DNA from: a virus
DNA: 64,000 nt
Strand: one strand, 5' to 3'
IMG/VR virus record: IMGVR_UViG_3300031857_000028
Coordinates: 1 to 64,000 of that record
In this document: positions 31,653 through 40,347 of the stretch, piece after piece
Layout of the letters: every line of letters starts with the position of its first letter
Numbering within the stretch: position 1 is the stretch's first letter
The notes under the pieces: model-generated
The model's database searches: none
What the model saw: the letters and a program-made list of their open reading frames with translations, nothing else
Told to the model about the DNA's origin: nothing
Translations under genes and position numbers: made by a program

Positions 31653-32908
31653 AACCGTATCTCCGTGATATTATTATATGTATTTCCCGCATGAATTCTT
31701 ACCGGAAATTTTTTATTTTCTTCTAGAATTTTCACAACCTCTTGAATGATATTCTTATCAAGCGTCTGCATATCCAGTAATATACTATCATAAGTATACA
31801 ATACCAAGTGGTTCGTTGTATTTTTAAGTAGTTCCAACACTTTCTGTAATTTCGGTAGTGTTTTCACTATCTCAAGTGATTGTACATGATAGTTAAACAT
31901 CTTACTTATGTTAGGTTCAGTAAAATTGACGGTAACGCCACTTGGTAATACAAATGGCCCAGTTACATCTTTGTAGAATCGTCGGATATGTACGATACTC
32001 TCAAAGAGTTCCACGCCATACGTTTCATCGGACATGCCATACATAATTTCAAACGTTTTTTGCTTACTTGCTGCATATAGTTCGTCTGTAATATCATTAG
32101 TATCAAAATACTTTTTAGCCAATTCCATATGCAGTGAACCCGTGGGAAGTGTAATCTTGTGCTCGTCTGCAACTAATCGCAAATGATATGCTTCAAAATC
32201 AAACTGTACGAGTACACCGTCTGTATATCTACTAATAAATACTTCTCTACTTCCATCACTCTTATTTAAGGCAGAGAAATTAATTCCCCCAAATCGGTTA
32301 CTAGGCCGTCCCGTTGTGGTGAAAACATTATACTGCGTGTATACCATGTCATGTTTAAAATGTCGTTTCACGCGCTTATCATAATACTGTTCCAACAATT
32401 CCGTATTTACCTTGATTCCAGCAGTTTCAATTTCTTTCAATGTATCCGATAATTGTTTAACAAAGATGTATGCTGGTTCATTTATCGTATTATAATACTC
32501 TCTTAATACGCCAAGTAGTTGCGTGTGATATTCCCGTAATACGTTGGTCCACACCATAAGCGGTACAATCTTGTTCGTATCCCTAATACCAGAAAATTGT
32601 TGATACGTATTTGTTATATATACGGTTAATTGTTTTTGTAGTATTGGTTGATTATTCACATATGCAAGAATTTGAATGTCCGTGTCCGACAATACTTTAC
32701 TACCCACAGGAATGTTAAAGGTGGGCGCATCCTCATGTGATATAGAAACAATATAGGTACTATTATCTATAAAAGTAACTCCAGCACATAATAAAGTATT
32801 CTCCGTTTCATGATAATATGGGTCACGAAAAATCGGGGTAAGTATACACTCATCCCGATTCATTCGTTCTAATAATTCTGTATATTCTTGGTGTGTTGTT
32901 ATAATCAT
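31649..32908 (-). CDS. Small family A (PolA-like) DNA polymerase
   Basis: This 419-residue protein has the palm and fingers motifs of family A polymerases: TTTGRPSNRF (197-206), motif A QFDFEAYHLR (235-244, Asp 237), motif B SKQKTFEIMYG (281-291, Lys and Tyr) and motif C YTYDSILLD (371-379, Asp 374; Tyr replaces the His of the usual VHDE). No intact 3'-5' exonuclease motifs are visible in the first 150 residues. Such short polymerases are known from environmental phages. Because the same phage encodes a full family B replicase, this one probably serves repair, gap filling or bypass. It is first in its operon. Confidence 0.82.
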   Translation of the reverse strand: MIITTHQEYTELLERMNRDECILTPIFRDPYYHETENTLLCAGVTFIDNSTYIVSISHEDAPTFNIPVGSKVLSDTDIQILAYVNNQPILQKQLTVYITNTYQQFSGIRDTNKIVPLMVWTNVLREYHTQLLGVLREYYNTINEPAYIFVKQLSDTLKEIETAGIKVNTELLEQYYDKRVKRHFKHDMVYTQYNVFTTTGRPSNRFGGINFSALNKSDGSREVFISRYTDGVLVQFDFEAYHLRLVADEHKITLPTGSLHMELAKKYFDTNDITDELYAASKQKTFEIMYGMSDETYGVELFESIVHIRRFYKDVTGPFVLPSGVTVNFTEPNISKMFNYHVQSLEIVKTLPKLQKVLELLKNTTNHLVLYTYDSILLDMQTLDKNIIQEVVKILEENKKFPVRIHAGNTYNNITEIRL

Positions 32909-32936
32909 ATTATGATGTAATCATAGTGTACACCAT

Positions 32937-32965
32937 AATATAAACAGAACAAGGTATCTTGTCAA
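32937..32965 (-). promoter_or_regulatory. Sigma70-type promoter for the PolA-like operon
   Basis: Minus-strand TTGACA (32965-32960), 17-base spacer and TATATT (32942-32937), about 30 bases before ATG 32908. The -35 box overlaps the stop codon of the upstream structural gene. Confidence 0.7.
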
Positions 32966-33795
32966 GATTCAAATTGTGAGTAATTCAATTTTGCTCGTAA
33001 GGTAAATGCAACAGAAGTATACGATGTGGATGCATTAACCGAAACCGTGCCGCCACCAGAAATTGAACCGGTAACTGCGTTTGAATCATGTATGGCGTAC
33101 AATCGGGAGTTCGGGGTGGCAAGACTTCCAGAATACCCAATCAATCTATTAACAAATCCGCCACGTGGCACTTCTGCGGGCGTTAGTGAATTTACTACAT
33201 TTGTTGCACGTTGTAATATCATTATCCAATGGTTTCTGTTATCTGTAAAATCTGTTGGAGACGTGGCCCCAAATTGCATCGTTGAACAATTATTACACGA
33301 CACTGAACCACCTATGTTAATATTGTCCACATTTCTATATACCACGACCGCATTATTTATAGGTGGTCTAGCTGCAAATGATGGAAACGTTTCTGCACTT
33401 GATGATGCAATCTTGGTTGCGAAAATTGTAGAGGGACTTGATGTAGAAGATACCACTACCCAACCGGTTCCCGCCGATAATAATGGAGCTGACGATGCCG
33501 TGGTTTCACCATATAAAATAATAAAATCACCGGTTTGATGGCTTGGAAACGTGGGTGAACCGGATGGATTATGTGCACTACCGATAAACTGTATGTTATA
33601 CGATGGTACTGTGGTGAATTGTCCATTATTATCTAACGTTGACCCTGTAGACCCGCTGGGTCCAACAAATCCCGTTATGAAATCTGCTAATGATGCAGTT
33701 TGTGTAGAAATAACACTTGCAGTTAGTGCATAACTTGCAGTTAGTGCATGTGAACTACTAAACGGTATGCCATACGGAAAAGATTTTATTGTCAT
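32962..33795 (-). CDS. Fibre-like structural protein
   Basis: This 277-residue protein starts with FPYGIPFSSSHALTASYALTAS, a Ser/Ala/Thr repeat related to those of the fibre proteins at 51457, 55553 and 58172 (quoted span is residues 6-25 or so). The remainder is a beta-rich Ser/Gly/Thr domain with a CNNC pair and no enzyme motif. The N-terminal repeat probably forms a trimeric attachment segment. It lies at the end of the baseplate gene run, so a baseplate-attached short fibre or adhesin is likely. Confidence 0.65.
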   Translation of the reverse strand: MTIKSFPYGIPFSSSHALTASYALTASVISTQTASLADFITGFVGPSGSTGSTLDNNGQFTTVPSYNIQFIGSAHNPSGSPTFPSHQTGDFIILYGETTASSAPLLSAGTGWVVVSSTSSPSTIFATKIASSSAETFPSFAARPPINNAVVVYRNVDNINIGGSVSCNNCSTMQFGATSPTDFTDNRNHWIMILQRATNVVNSLTPAEVPRGGFVNRLIGYSGSLATPNSRLYAIHDSNAVTGSISGGGTVSVNASTSYTSVAFTLRAKLNYSQFES

Positions 33796-33802
33796 ATTTA
33801 AC

Positions 33803-34213
33803 TCATACTAACGATTCAGAAAACCAAAATTCTAAATAGTCACTTATATAGGTTTTTAATCCACCAAAATTCAAATCTACGTTTGCAACTTCTATTCTAT
33901 TCATATCACCTATGCCATAAATAGTAATACCCGTTAGTAACGTTCGTGTTTCTTTAACGCCCACAATTTTCCATTTAACCGACGCAGTTATAAACCGTGT
34001 ATTTGATTTTAAGTTTTCATATTGATTTTTATCAATTTCCATAACAACAGTCTTATCATTCACGGGTCGAATGAAATACCGCATAATATATCCCAATGTA
34101 ACATCTTTCTGTGTTACTATCGGACGTATTGATGTTGGATATATGTTTAATAGCTCCTTCAATTTCTGTTCTTTCTTTTTATATAATTCTTCAACCACTC
34201 TGGGTTCTAGCAT
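33803..34213 (-). CDS. Conserved tail/baseplate-associated protein, 136 aa
   Basis: The frame is open to a TTG at 34243, but ATG 34213 (MLEPRVVEELYKKKE) is preferred; it overlaps the hub gene's end by 23 bases. After an N-terminal coiled-coil helix comes TLGYIMRYFIRPVNDK and then VKWKIVG and LNFGGLKTYISDYLEFWF. This arrangement is seen in small proteins encoded beside baseplate genes of aquatic T4-like phages. A structural role is likely; the exact counterpart in T4 is not identified. Confidence 0.65.
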   Translation of the reverse strand: MLEPRVVEELYKKKEQKLKELLNIYPTSIRPIVTQKDVTLGYIMRYFIRPVNDKTVVMEIDKNQYENLKSNTRFITASVKWKIVGVKETRTLLTGITIYGIGDMNRIEVANVDLNFGGLKTYISDYLEFWFSESLV

Positions 34214-37200
34214 TGTTTGTTTCTCGTCTAAATTTTTCTGCAATAGCAGTCTTCCAATTATTACCTAGAAAATTAAATCGTGCATGAATTTTAGTTTTCC
34301 ACCCAGAAACGTCGATAACATCTTCAATACTTAATATTTGGAATGCGCCGAACACTTTATAAAAAGATGGTAATCTATCTATCCAGAAGAGTTCCCCGAC
34401 GCGTAATCCACTAATTCCAGGTAATATGAGATCGCCGCCGATAGATAACGCTCCAGGACTTGCTCCAAACGCATTTGCAAAATTGCCATTTGCTGTGTCG
34501 GTTATTTCAGCAACCATATATTCAGGGAACATTTCTACATACCTGAATATAGCTTGTAGATGTGGAAAGTCTCTAAGTTTTTTCTCTATTATTTCTTTTA
34601 CTTTTTCTTCTTCTTGCATAATCTGGGTAGTTTGTTTAACCGTTTGTTTTGCACGTTCGCATTTCTTGCACAATTCTTTTCCATTGGCAATGTCAACGTC
34701 CGAGGTCGGACCTAGTGCTAACCCAAAATTATTGGCAATTGAAATATTCAAATATTGCTGGTCAGTGCATCCAGTATTTGCCGGAACTTGGTTATTTGGA
34801 CTGGGTTGAGTGGGTGTCGGTGTAGGCGCAGGTGTAGATGCAGGAACAGGTGTAGGTGTAGGTGCGGGTGTAGGTACCGTGACGCCGCTCAACGTTTGAG
34901 GAGTTATTCCAAATTGAGTGGCTTTTTTATTTGTTACTTGTGTCAAATCTTCTACAGTTATAAACCCATCGCCACCAACATCCAATCCTCTATTTTGTGT
35001 GTAAAAATCCGGACGACTAATTTCATATTCACTGGTCAATACTATGCCGGAAGGAATCGATGGGCTATTAGGTCGCAAATTACTCTGTTTTAGTGGGGTT
35101 TGCAATCTTCCCGGTAAAAAAGTAACCGCATATAATTTTCCTGCACTATCCAATTTCACGCCACGTGGAGTAAATCGTTTGTAATATTGAAACACATAAT
35201 CTAATTGTTGTACTCTAGTCATTCTTCTGAGAGCGTCGGTTGTTGTATTTAACGCAAGTGCGGTCTTCGGCATGAATTGTATCAATCCACTGGCGCCGCC
35301 ATTCTTATTAAGTGCATTTGGTAGTATACCAGATTCATTTGCCATAACCTTCAACATGTCTTCCGGTCTACATCCAAGCTGATTACAAATTTGTACAAGT
35401 TTTTCTTTAAATCCTGGTTCACTGAGGGCATTTTGTAATGCATTCTTGCCTGCTGCCGTAGGACTATATCCAGTGGGGGCAGTAGGAGTTGGTGGTGCAC
35501 ATTGTTCACATTTCTTACACACCTCACCATCCAATAATTTCTGTGCTTGTTCTTTTTCATCGTTCAACTGTTGGGTACGTTTATCTGTGGACGATTCTTC
35601 GGTAGAAATACCAGCTGCTTTACTACCTTGACCAGCAGTTTGTGCAGGCGTCTGTGAGTTTGCTTTTCCACATACACCATTTGCTGCCAATTGTGCAGCA
35701 CGTTGAGTTCTTGGTAAGATTGTCAAGTCCGGGCCCTGAGTACTATCTCCCTTTGGAGATAGTACTGTAATTGCATATAATTCACGTAACGTGTCATTAG
35801 GGTCGGATATCTTTGCAGTTTTTTGATTTGTATAATCGGCGGGGTCATCTGCACTACCGGTAGTAATTCCTACTTTATCCAAATCTTCCGGTTGTACAAG
35901 TCCTAATGTAGCTATTTGTGAAAATAATCGTTTTGGTAACGACAAATCTATATTACATTCTATTAATTCCGATCCTACCAATTGACCGCTTTTAGTATCC
36001 GTTCTAACGTATTTGTTAAATACATGTACTTTATCAATAAATTTAGAAACTGCATCTTGTGAGTTTTCTTTTACGTTGGAATCAATAACAATGTAATTAT
36101 ATGACGGTTGTTTACTACCCAATGGTTCCACGGTGTCTAACGTTAAATCCCAATAATTTAACGTAGCTTGATTCATACGATCTAATAAATTAGTAATTCC
36201 ACGTACTATGGTATCGCCGCCAATCATCGACTCTACCACAGTTTTATGATTCAACCAAACCCCCGTACTTAAAAACGAACGGTCTTTCATCGGTTCTCCT
36301 TTTGAATCCCGTCCTTTATTGTAGTCCGGTGCTGCAGTATCGTACTGTCCAATTGCTTTGAATTTCTCCGATTCATCTGTAGGTTCCAGTAAGTTCCTTC
36401 CTCCTAATGCGGCAGATTTATACTGGTCATTTGCAGCCGCCAATTCTGCCGCTTCTTCGTTTACAATAATCATAATCGACGGGTCAATTGACCGTAAATA
36501 TTTATTGTATCCAGCAAACGGTTCTAACGGATCGTCGATTGCACTATTTGTTGCAACAGGACCATCTCGTTCAGGACCATTTGCATATGGTAACAACATT
36601 CCAATTTTTTCTAAAACATCTTTTTCTACGACGGTAGTAAAAATACGTTTTAAACCAAATTCCGCGTTATTCAATACCACATTTACAAAAAATCGCCACG
36701 TCATGAAATAGGCATCTTCCAAATCTGCAAAGGTATTTTGGTTAACGGTGGGTTTCTTTTTTTCTGCGTCAGGAGCTTTAGGATCACCTTCTTTCACGTT
36801 TCCTTGTGCAAAACGTTGCACGTGACCTTGCCACTCTTTTAATTTACTTCCAGCTTCAACGTCGTCTAATAATGTTTTTAAATTTAGGCCTGTTGCAGTT
36901 TCTGCAAAATACGAGTATACACTATTCGTGTCCGACGCACAGAAAAATTTAGTTGATGCATCTTTTGCAGGAACTACGGTATTTTTTGTTGAGTAGGCCC
37001 ATGAATCCTCTGAGGAGCCAACGATTTTAACTATCGATTGAAAAGACCCATCTGGTAATGTCGTGATTGTAAAGTTTGAAACTCGGCCGAACATCCACAT
37101 GTATTGTCCGCTTGATGGATACACATAGTTCTCTAAAATATCTTGTAGTGAAAAATTATTTTTAGCAATACGAGTTAATATATCTAGTGTTCGATTTTTG

Positions 37201-37817
37201 TCGTGCCATGGGAACATTGCATAGGAAATATCAGGCAATTCCCCGGTCGCATCCATTCCTATAGATTCTAAAGCAAATTGTTGCCCCCATTCCACTATCA
37301 TACCCACACCGGGTATCAAGAACGTTTTTTGTAAACTTTCCAATTGTGCTAATGATGGAATATTGACGGTAAGTTGTGCATGTGCCAGTAATCCATTCTT
37401 GTTTCTGCCAACAGTTAGATTAGTTATACCAGGCGGGGGAATTCTTATAAATTCTTTTGAATTTGTGAATAGTTCTGCACGATAATCGAACACTTGTGAT
37501 GCAATTACGTCTACGTCATTTTTAGCGTAAATACGTCGAGTTTTTCCATTTGCATACGTATAGCCAATTAACGGTGAATCACTTCCCTGCGACGAATATA
37601 TATCTTCATATTTAACGTCTTGGTCAATTGCATGTAATCCTAATGTAAATCCTATACCACCATCTAATAAGGGTACACCGGGACCACCAATTGTCGTAGT
37701 AGCTTTAACGAACGGCATTCCCACCTGTGTCGTGTTATTTAACTTCGAGCGTGCACGTAGTATTGCTTGTATATTTTCGTTTATTACTTTATAGTCAAAA
37801 GAACCGGATGTGTGCAT
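34191..37817 (-). CDS. Large baseplate hub protein with lytic transglycosylase domain
   Basis: This 1208-residue protein has an N-terminal structural half (for example VGRNKNGLLAHAQLTVNIPS) typical of large hub/baseplate proteins in marine T4-like phages. An SLT-type peptidoglycan domain lies at about 800-870, with catalytic Glu in MANESG (about 827) and GGASGLIQFMPKTA. An EF-hand-like loop VGGDGFITVEDL (about 947) and a Thr/Pro/Ala linker (about 980-1010) follow. Two Cys clusters (CKKCEQC and CKKCER) may bind metal. It probably opens the cell wall during injection, as gp5 does in T4. Confidence 0.8.
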   Translation of the reverse strand: MHTSGSFDYKVINENIQAILRARSKLNNTTQVGMPFVKATTTIGGPGVPLLDGGIGFTLGLHAIDQDVKYEDIYSSQGSDSPLIGYTYANGKTRRIYAKNDVDVIASQVFDYRAELFTNSKEFIRIPPPGITNLTVGRNKNGLLAHAQLTVNIPSLAQLESLQKTFLIPGVGMIVEWGQQFALESIGMDATGELPDISYAMFPWHDKNRTLDILTRIAKNNFSLQDILENYVYPSSGQYMWMFGRVSNFTITTLPDGSFQSIVKIVGSSEDSWAYSTKNTVVPAKDASTKFFCASDTNSVYSYFAETATGLNLKTLLDDVEAGSKLKEWQGHVQRFAQGNVKEGDPKAPDAEKKKPTVNQNTFADLEDAYFMTWRFFVNVVLNNAEFGLKRIFTTVVEKDVLEKIGMLLPYANGPERDGPVATNSAIDDPLEPFAGYNKYLRSIDPSIMIIVNEEAAELAAANDQYKSAALGGRNLLEPTDESEKFKAIGQYDTAAPDYNKGRDSKGEPMKDRSFLSTGVWLNHKTVVESMIGGDTIVRGITNLLDRMNQATLNYWDLTLDTVEPLGSKQPSYNYIVIDSNVKENSQDAVSKFIDKVHVFNKYVRTDTKSGQLVGSELIECNIDLSLPKRLFSQIATLGLVQPEDLDKVGITTGSADDPADYTNQKTAKISDPNDTLRELYAITVLSPKGDSTQGPDLTILPRTQRAAQLAANGVCGKANSQTPAQTAGQGSKAAGISTEESSTDKRTQQLNDEKEQAQKLLDGEVCKKCEQCAPPTPTAPTGYSPTAAGKNALQNALSEPGFKEKLVQICNQLGCRPEDMLKVMANESGILPNALNKNGGASGLIQFMPKTALALNTTTDALRRMTRVQQLDYVFQYYKRFTPRGVKLDSAGKLYAVTFLPGRLQTPLKQSNLRPNSPSIPSGIVLTSEYEISRPDFYTQNRGLDVGGDGFITVEDLTQVTNKKATQFGITPQTLSGVTVPTPAPTPTPVPASTPAPTPTPTQPSPNNQVPANTGCTDQQYLNISIANNFGLALGPTSDVDIANGKELCKKCERAKQTVKQTTQIMQEEEKVKEIIEKKLRDFPHLQAIFRYVEMFPEYMVAEITDTANGNFANAFGASPGALSIGGDLILPGISGLRVGELFWIDRLPSFYKVFGAFQILSIEDVIDVSGWKTKIHARFNFLGNNWKTAIAEKFRRETNNARTQSG

Positions 37818-37819
37818 AA

Positions 37820-38083
37820 TTAATATGTTTGAGGTATTGTAATCAATGTTCCTGGTTTAATAAATATTGAACCATTTAGTCCATCATTAGCATTAGCAAT
37901 GACATACCATAAGGTTGCTGAACCGAGATACTTGTAAGCTAATGTGTCCCATCTATCACCCATCCGTGCTTCGTGTACGTATTCCAACTCATCTTGTTTT
38001 GGGTCTAATGGGATAGCAGAACTATAGTATCGTTTTCCTGCATCGGTTCGATTGATTCCTATATTATTTAAATATCGTGCCAT
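37820..38083 (-). CDS. gp53: Baseplate wedge protein, T4 gp53-like with LysM
   Basis: The likely start is ATG 38083 (MARYLNNIGI), one base after the upstream stop; an in-frame GTG lies at 38095. The 87-residue product matches the short gp53-type proteins: an N-terminal RYYSSAIPLDP segment, then a LysM-like domain with RMGDRWDTLAYKYLGSATLW and a final PGTLITIPQ. gp53 joins baseplate wedges around the hub in T4. The size fits the single-domain form seen in many myoviruses. Confidence 0.82.
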   Translation of the reverse strand: MARYLNNIGINRTDAGKRYYSSAIPLDPKQDELEYVHEARMGDRWDTLAYKYLGSATLWYVIANANDGLNGSIFIKPGTLITIPQTY

Positions 38084-38084
38084 A

Positions 38085-40334
38085 TTAGTTTCCACTCATC
38101 CTATTTGCTGCGGCAGTAATTGCCATAGTAGCCCGTCTAAATTCTTCTCGGCGATTAGCCTGTGTAAGTCCAATGTTTTGCACCGTTACTGTATCCCCTC
38201 GGTTATTTGCAGCCACTATTGCCGCGGTATAATCTCTATCTTGCTGGTCAAACCCCTGTAATGTTCGGGTTAGTATGTTATCGGAAATTGGTTGATCATT
38301 CTTGGGTAGTGTATCATCATTAGCACCGGCAGTTGGTATTCGTTCCGAGAATCCGTCCAGTTTCTCCGTTATACCATAGAACGGCGAATCTGCTATTCTT
38401 GACGCCTTCTCAACCAACGTGAAGTTCATAGATACAACCGCAGAAATAGGAACCTGTTTACCGGAATCCAATTCCCATGTTTCCGAGAGTTCCGAAAAAT
38501 TTGTATTTACTGCCGTAATATACGCAGGTTGGTCTACGTATACATTTCCTACCGTCATTCGAACTATGTTGGGTTGGAAGATGCCTTTATTAAATCCATA
38601 CGGATATGCCATACCGGTTAGATAATTTAATCTTCTCCACATTCCATCCAATTCCTCTTTGGAAAATGCAACTAGTCCTAGTTTAAATGAAACATCACGT
38701 TGCACCCCCGTGTAATAAATAAATTGCTCCATTCTACCAATATATTGCAATGGATTGTATTTTGGATTTACCGTTTGTTGCAAATCTCTTATATATGCAC
38801 GAAATCTAACATGTCCATCCTTTCCCATTGCAAACGATACAACGATGGGATCATCAAAATCATTATTTATTCGATTATACGCTTCTTTTGAAACTGCAGA
38901 ATTTTTCGCACCAGTTACTATGTTTGAGTCATCTTTTATGTAAGATATTTTTCTTCGTCTAAAATCACTCCCTAATGCAACGAATTCTGCATTCGTAGAT
39001 ACGCCGTCTTTAATTGCATCAGAATTTGCCAATCGTACAGTACCCTCACCGTATGTAAAATATTTTACATATGATATCGCGTCACCAATCAAATGTGTTG
39101 GAATTTGACCAACAGTTGGTTTTAACGTTTCATTGATATATGCAGCTTGATTACCTTCTAACGCAATAGTTTCTAACGAAGAACTAGATTCATATTTTTC
39201 TTCTAAAACCTTTCTGTCTGGTATTACTTTTGGTCGTATTTCTTTTAATCCTGCTAGGGTGGGTGTTCTTTCATACCGCACCCCCGTTCCATAATCAACA
39301 TACTTGTCTATAGGTATATTTTTTTCTAGGATCGTCTGAGTATTTGATCGTTTATACGTTTCTAACAGATCAACTTTTTTAGCAGCGGCCGTTCTTGATT
39401 GTCGAAAAACGTTTAAAAGTAATTTACCCGAAGAACTTCGGATAGGATATTCTACTGCAGCAATATATAAGTTTCCAGTTTGTCCAACATGTGTCCAAGT
39501 AGACTCTCCATCAGTATTTCTAAGATATGTGACATACGTATCATTTAATTTTGGATAGTAGTTCGGCATGTAATTAGTAACATATTTGTTATCTAATTTA
39601 GAATTTAATATTACTTGATTGGCCATTGCATAGCCACTTTTCGACGTAGTGTTACCACTGAATAATGTGGTTATTGCTCCCCGTAACCCAAGTTTAGACA
39701 GTTCTGGACGAGATTCGTCAAAGTCTTTTATGCCGTCACCAACACTACGTTTTGATTTTACTGCAGAAACTACTTGACCGATGACAGGAATTTTTTTAAT
39801 TAAACTTTTTATACTAATTGCTTGTGTTGCTTTATTATATGTTTCTTCTTGTAACTGTCCAATTTTTCGTAAACTAGCAACATCCTTCTTCTGTGCACCA
39901 GAACCAAGCAATCTGTTAGTCAGTGCATTACTACCCAATAATGCACGAGCAATTCCACGAGCAGTTATTGGAATATCAATCATTCGCTTCGTGTGAATGA
40001 ATGGAACTGCGTTGGATATGTGAAATGCAGGATTTATAATACGTGTAGATTCAAACGTATTGCCTGTCTGTAATAATTGTTGCTTGGCTAAAAATTTCAA
40101 TCCACGGGTACTGGCAGTAAACAACGTCATACGCTTTACATCATTAAACGCACTTGCTACAGGTGTAGAACGACTTTCGGCCGGATTCCAGTATCCGTTT
40201 CCTGGTGCACGGACAATCAATGGATCATCATTGCGACCCGAACTGGGTTTACCGTTATCGAATTTAGTTTTTGCACCTGAGTACAAATCACTTACTTTTT
40301 CATTGAATCGCTGTTCTAGATTCTTTAACGACAT
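38085..40334 (-). CDS. Large baseplate or tail structural protein
   Basis: This 749-residue protein has no enzyme motifs. Its C-terminal part contains a pattern common to baseplate and tail-tube-associated proteins: MWRRLNYLTGMAYPYG, then IVRMTVGNVYVDQPAYITAV and ELSETWELDSG. Its N terminus is polar and basic. It is encoded between gp53 and the tape measure, as comparable structural proteins are in pelagic and cyanobacterial T4-like phages. A position near the hub or tube is inferred from context. Confidence 0.7.
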   Translation of the reverse strand: MSLKNLEQRFNEKVSDLYSGAKTKFDNGKPSSGRNDDPLIVRAPGNGYWNPAESRSTPVASAFNDVKRMTLFTASTRGLKFLAKQQLLQTGNTFESTRIINPAFHISNAVPFIHTKRMIDIPITARGIARALLGSNALTNRLLGSGAQKKDVASLRKIGQLQEETYNKATQAISIKSLIKKIPVIGQVVSAVKSKRSVGDGIKDFDESRPELSKLGLRGAITTLFSGNTTSKSGYAMANQVILNSKLDNKYVTNYMPNYYPKLNDTYVTYLRNTDGESTWTHVGQTGNLYIAAVEYPIRSSSGKLLLNVFRQSRTAAAKKVDLLETYKRSNTQTILEKNIPIDKYVDYGTGVRYERTPTLAGLKEIRPKVIPDRKVLEEKYESSSSLETIALEGNQAAYINETLKPTVGQIPTHLIGDAISYVKYFTYGEGTVRLANSDAIKDGVSTNAEFVALGSDFRRRKISYIKDDSNIVTGAKNSAVSKEAYNRINNDFDDPIVVSFAMGKDGHVRFRAYIRDLQQTVNPKYNPLQYIGRMEQFIYYTGVQRDVSFKLGLVAFSKEELDGMWRRLNYLTGMAYPYGFNKGIFQPNIVRMTVGNVYVDQPAYITAVNTNFSELSETWELDSGKQVPISAVVSMNFTLVEKASRIADSPFYGITEKLDGFSERIPTAGANDDTLPKNDQPISDNILTRTLQGFDQQDRDYTAAIVAANNRGDTVTVQNIGLTQANRREEFRRATMAITAAANRMSGN

Positions 40335-40347
40335 AATGTATTCTCAG

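Noticed and set aside
37820-38095. gp53-like gene starting at 38095
   Set aside because: That start is a GTG within the previous gene; the internal ATG (MARYL) follows the upstream stop and matches the family start.
38085-40334. Enzymatic function for the 749-residue tail protein
   Set aside because: No catalytic motif can be seen; only a structural assignment from context is supported.
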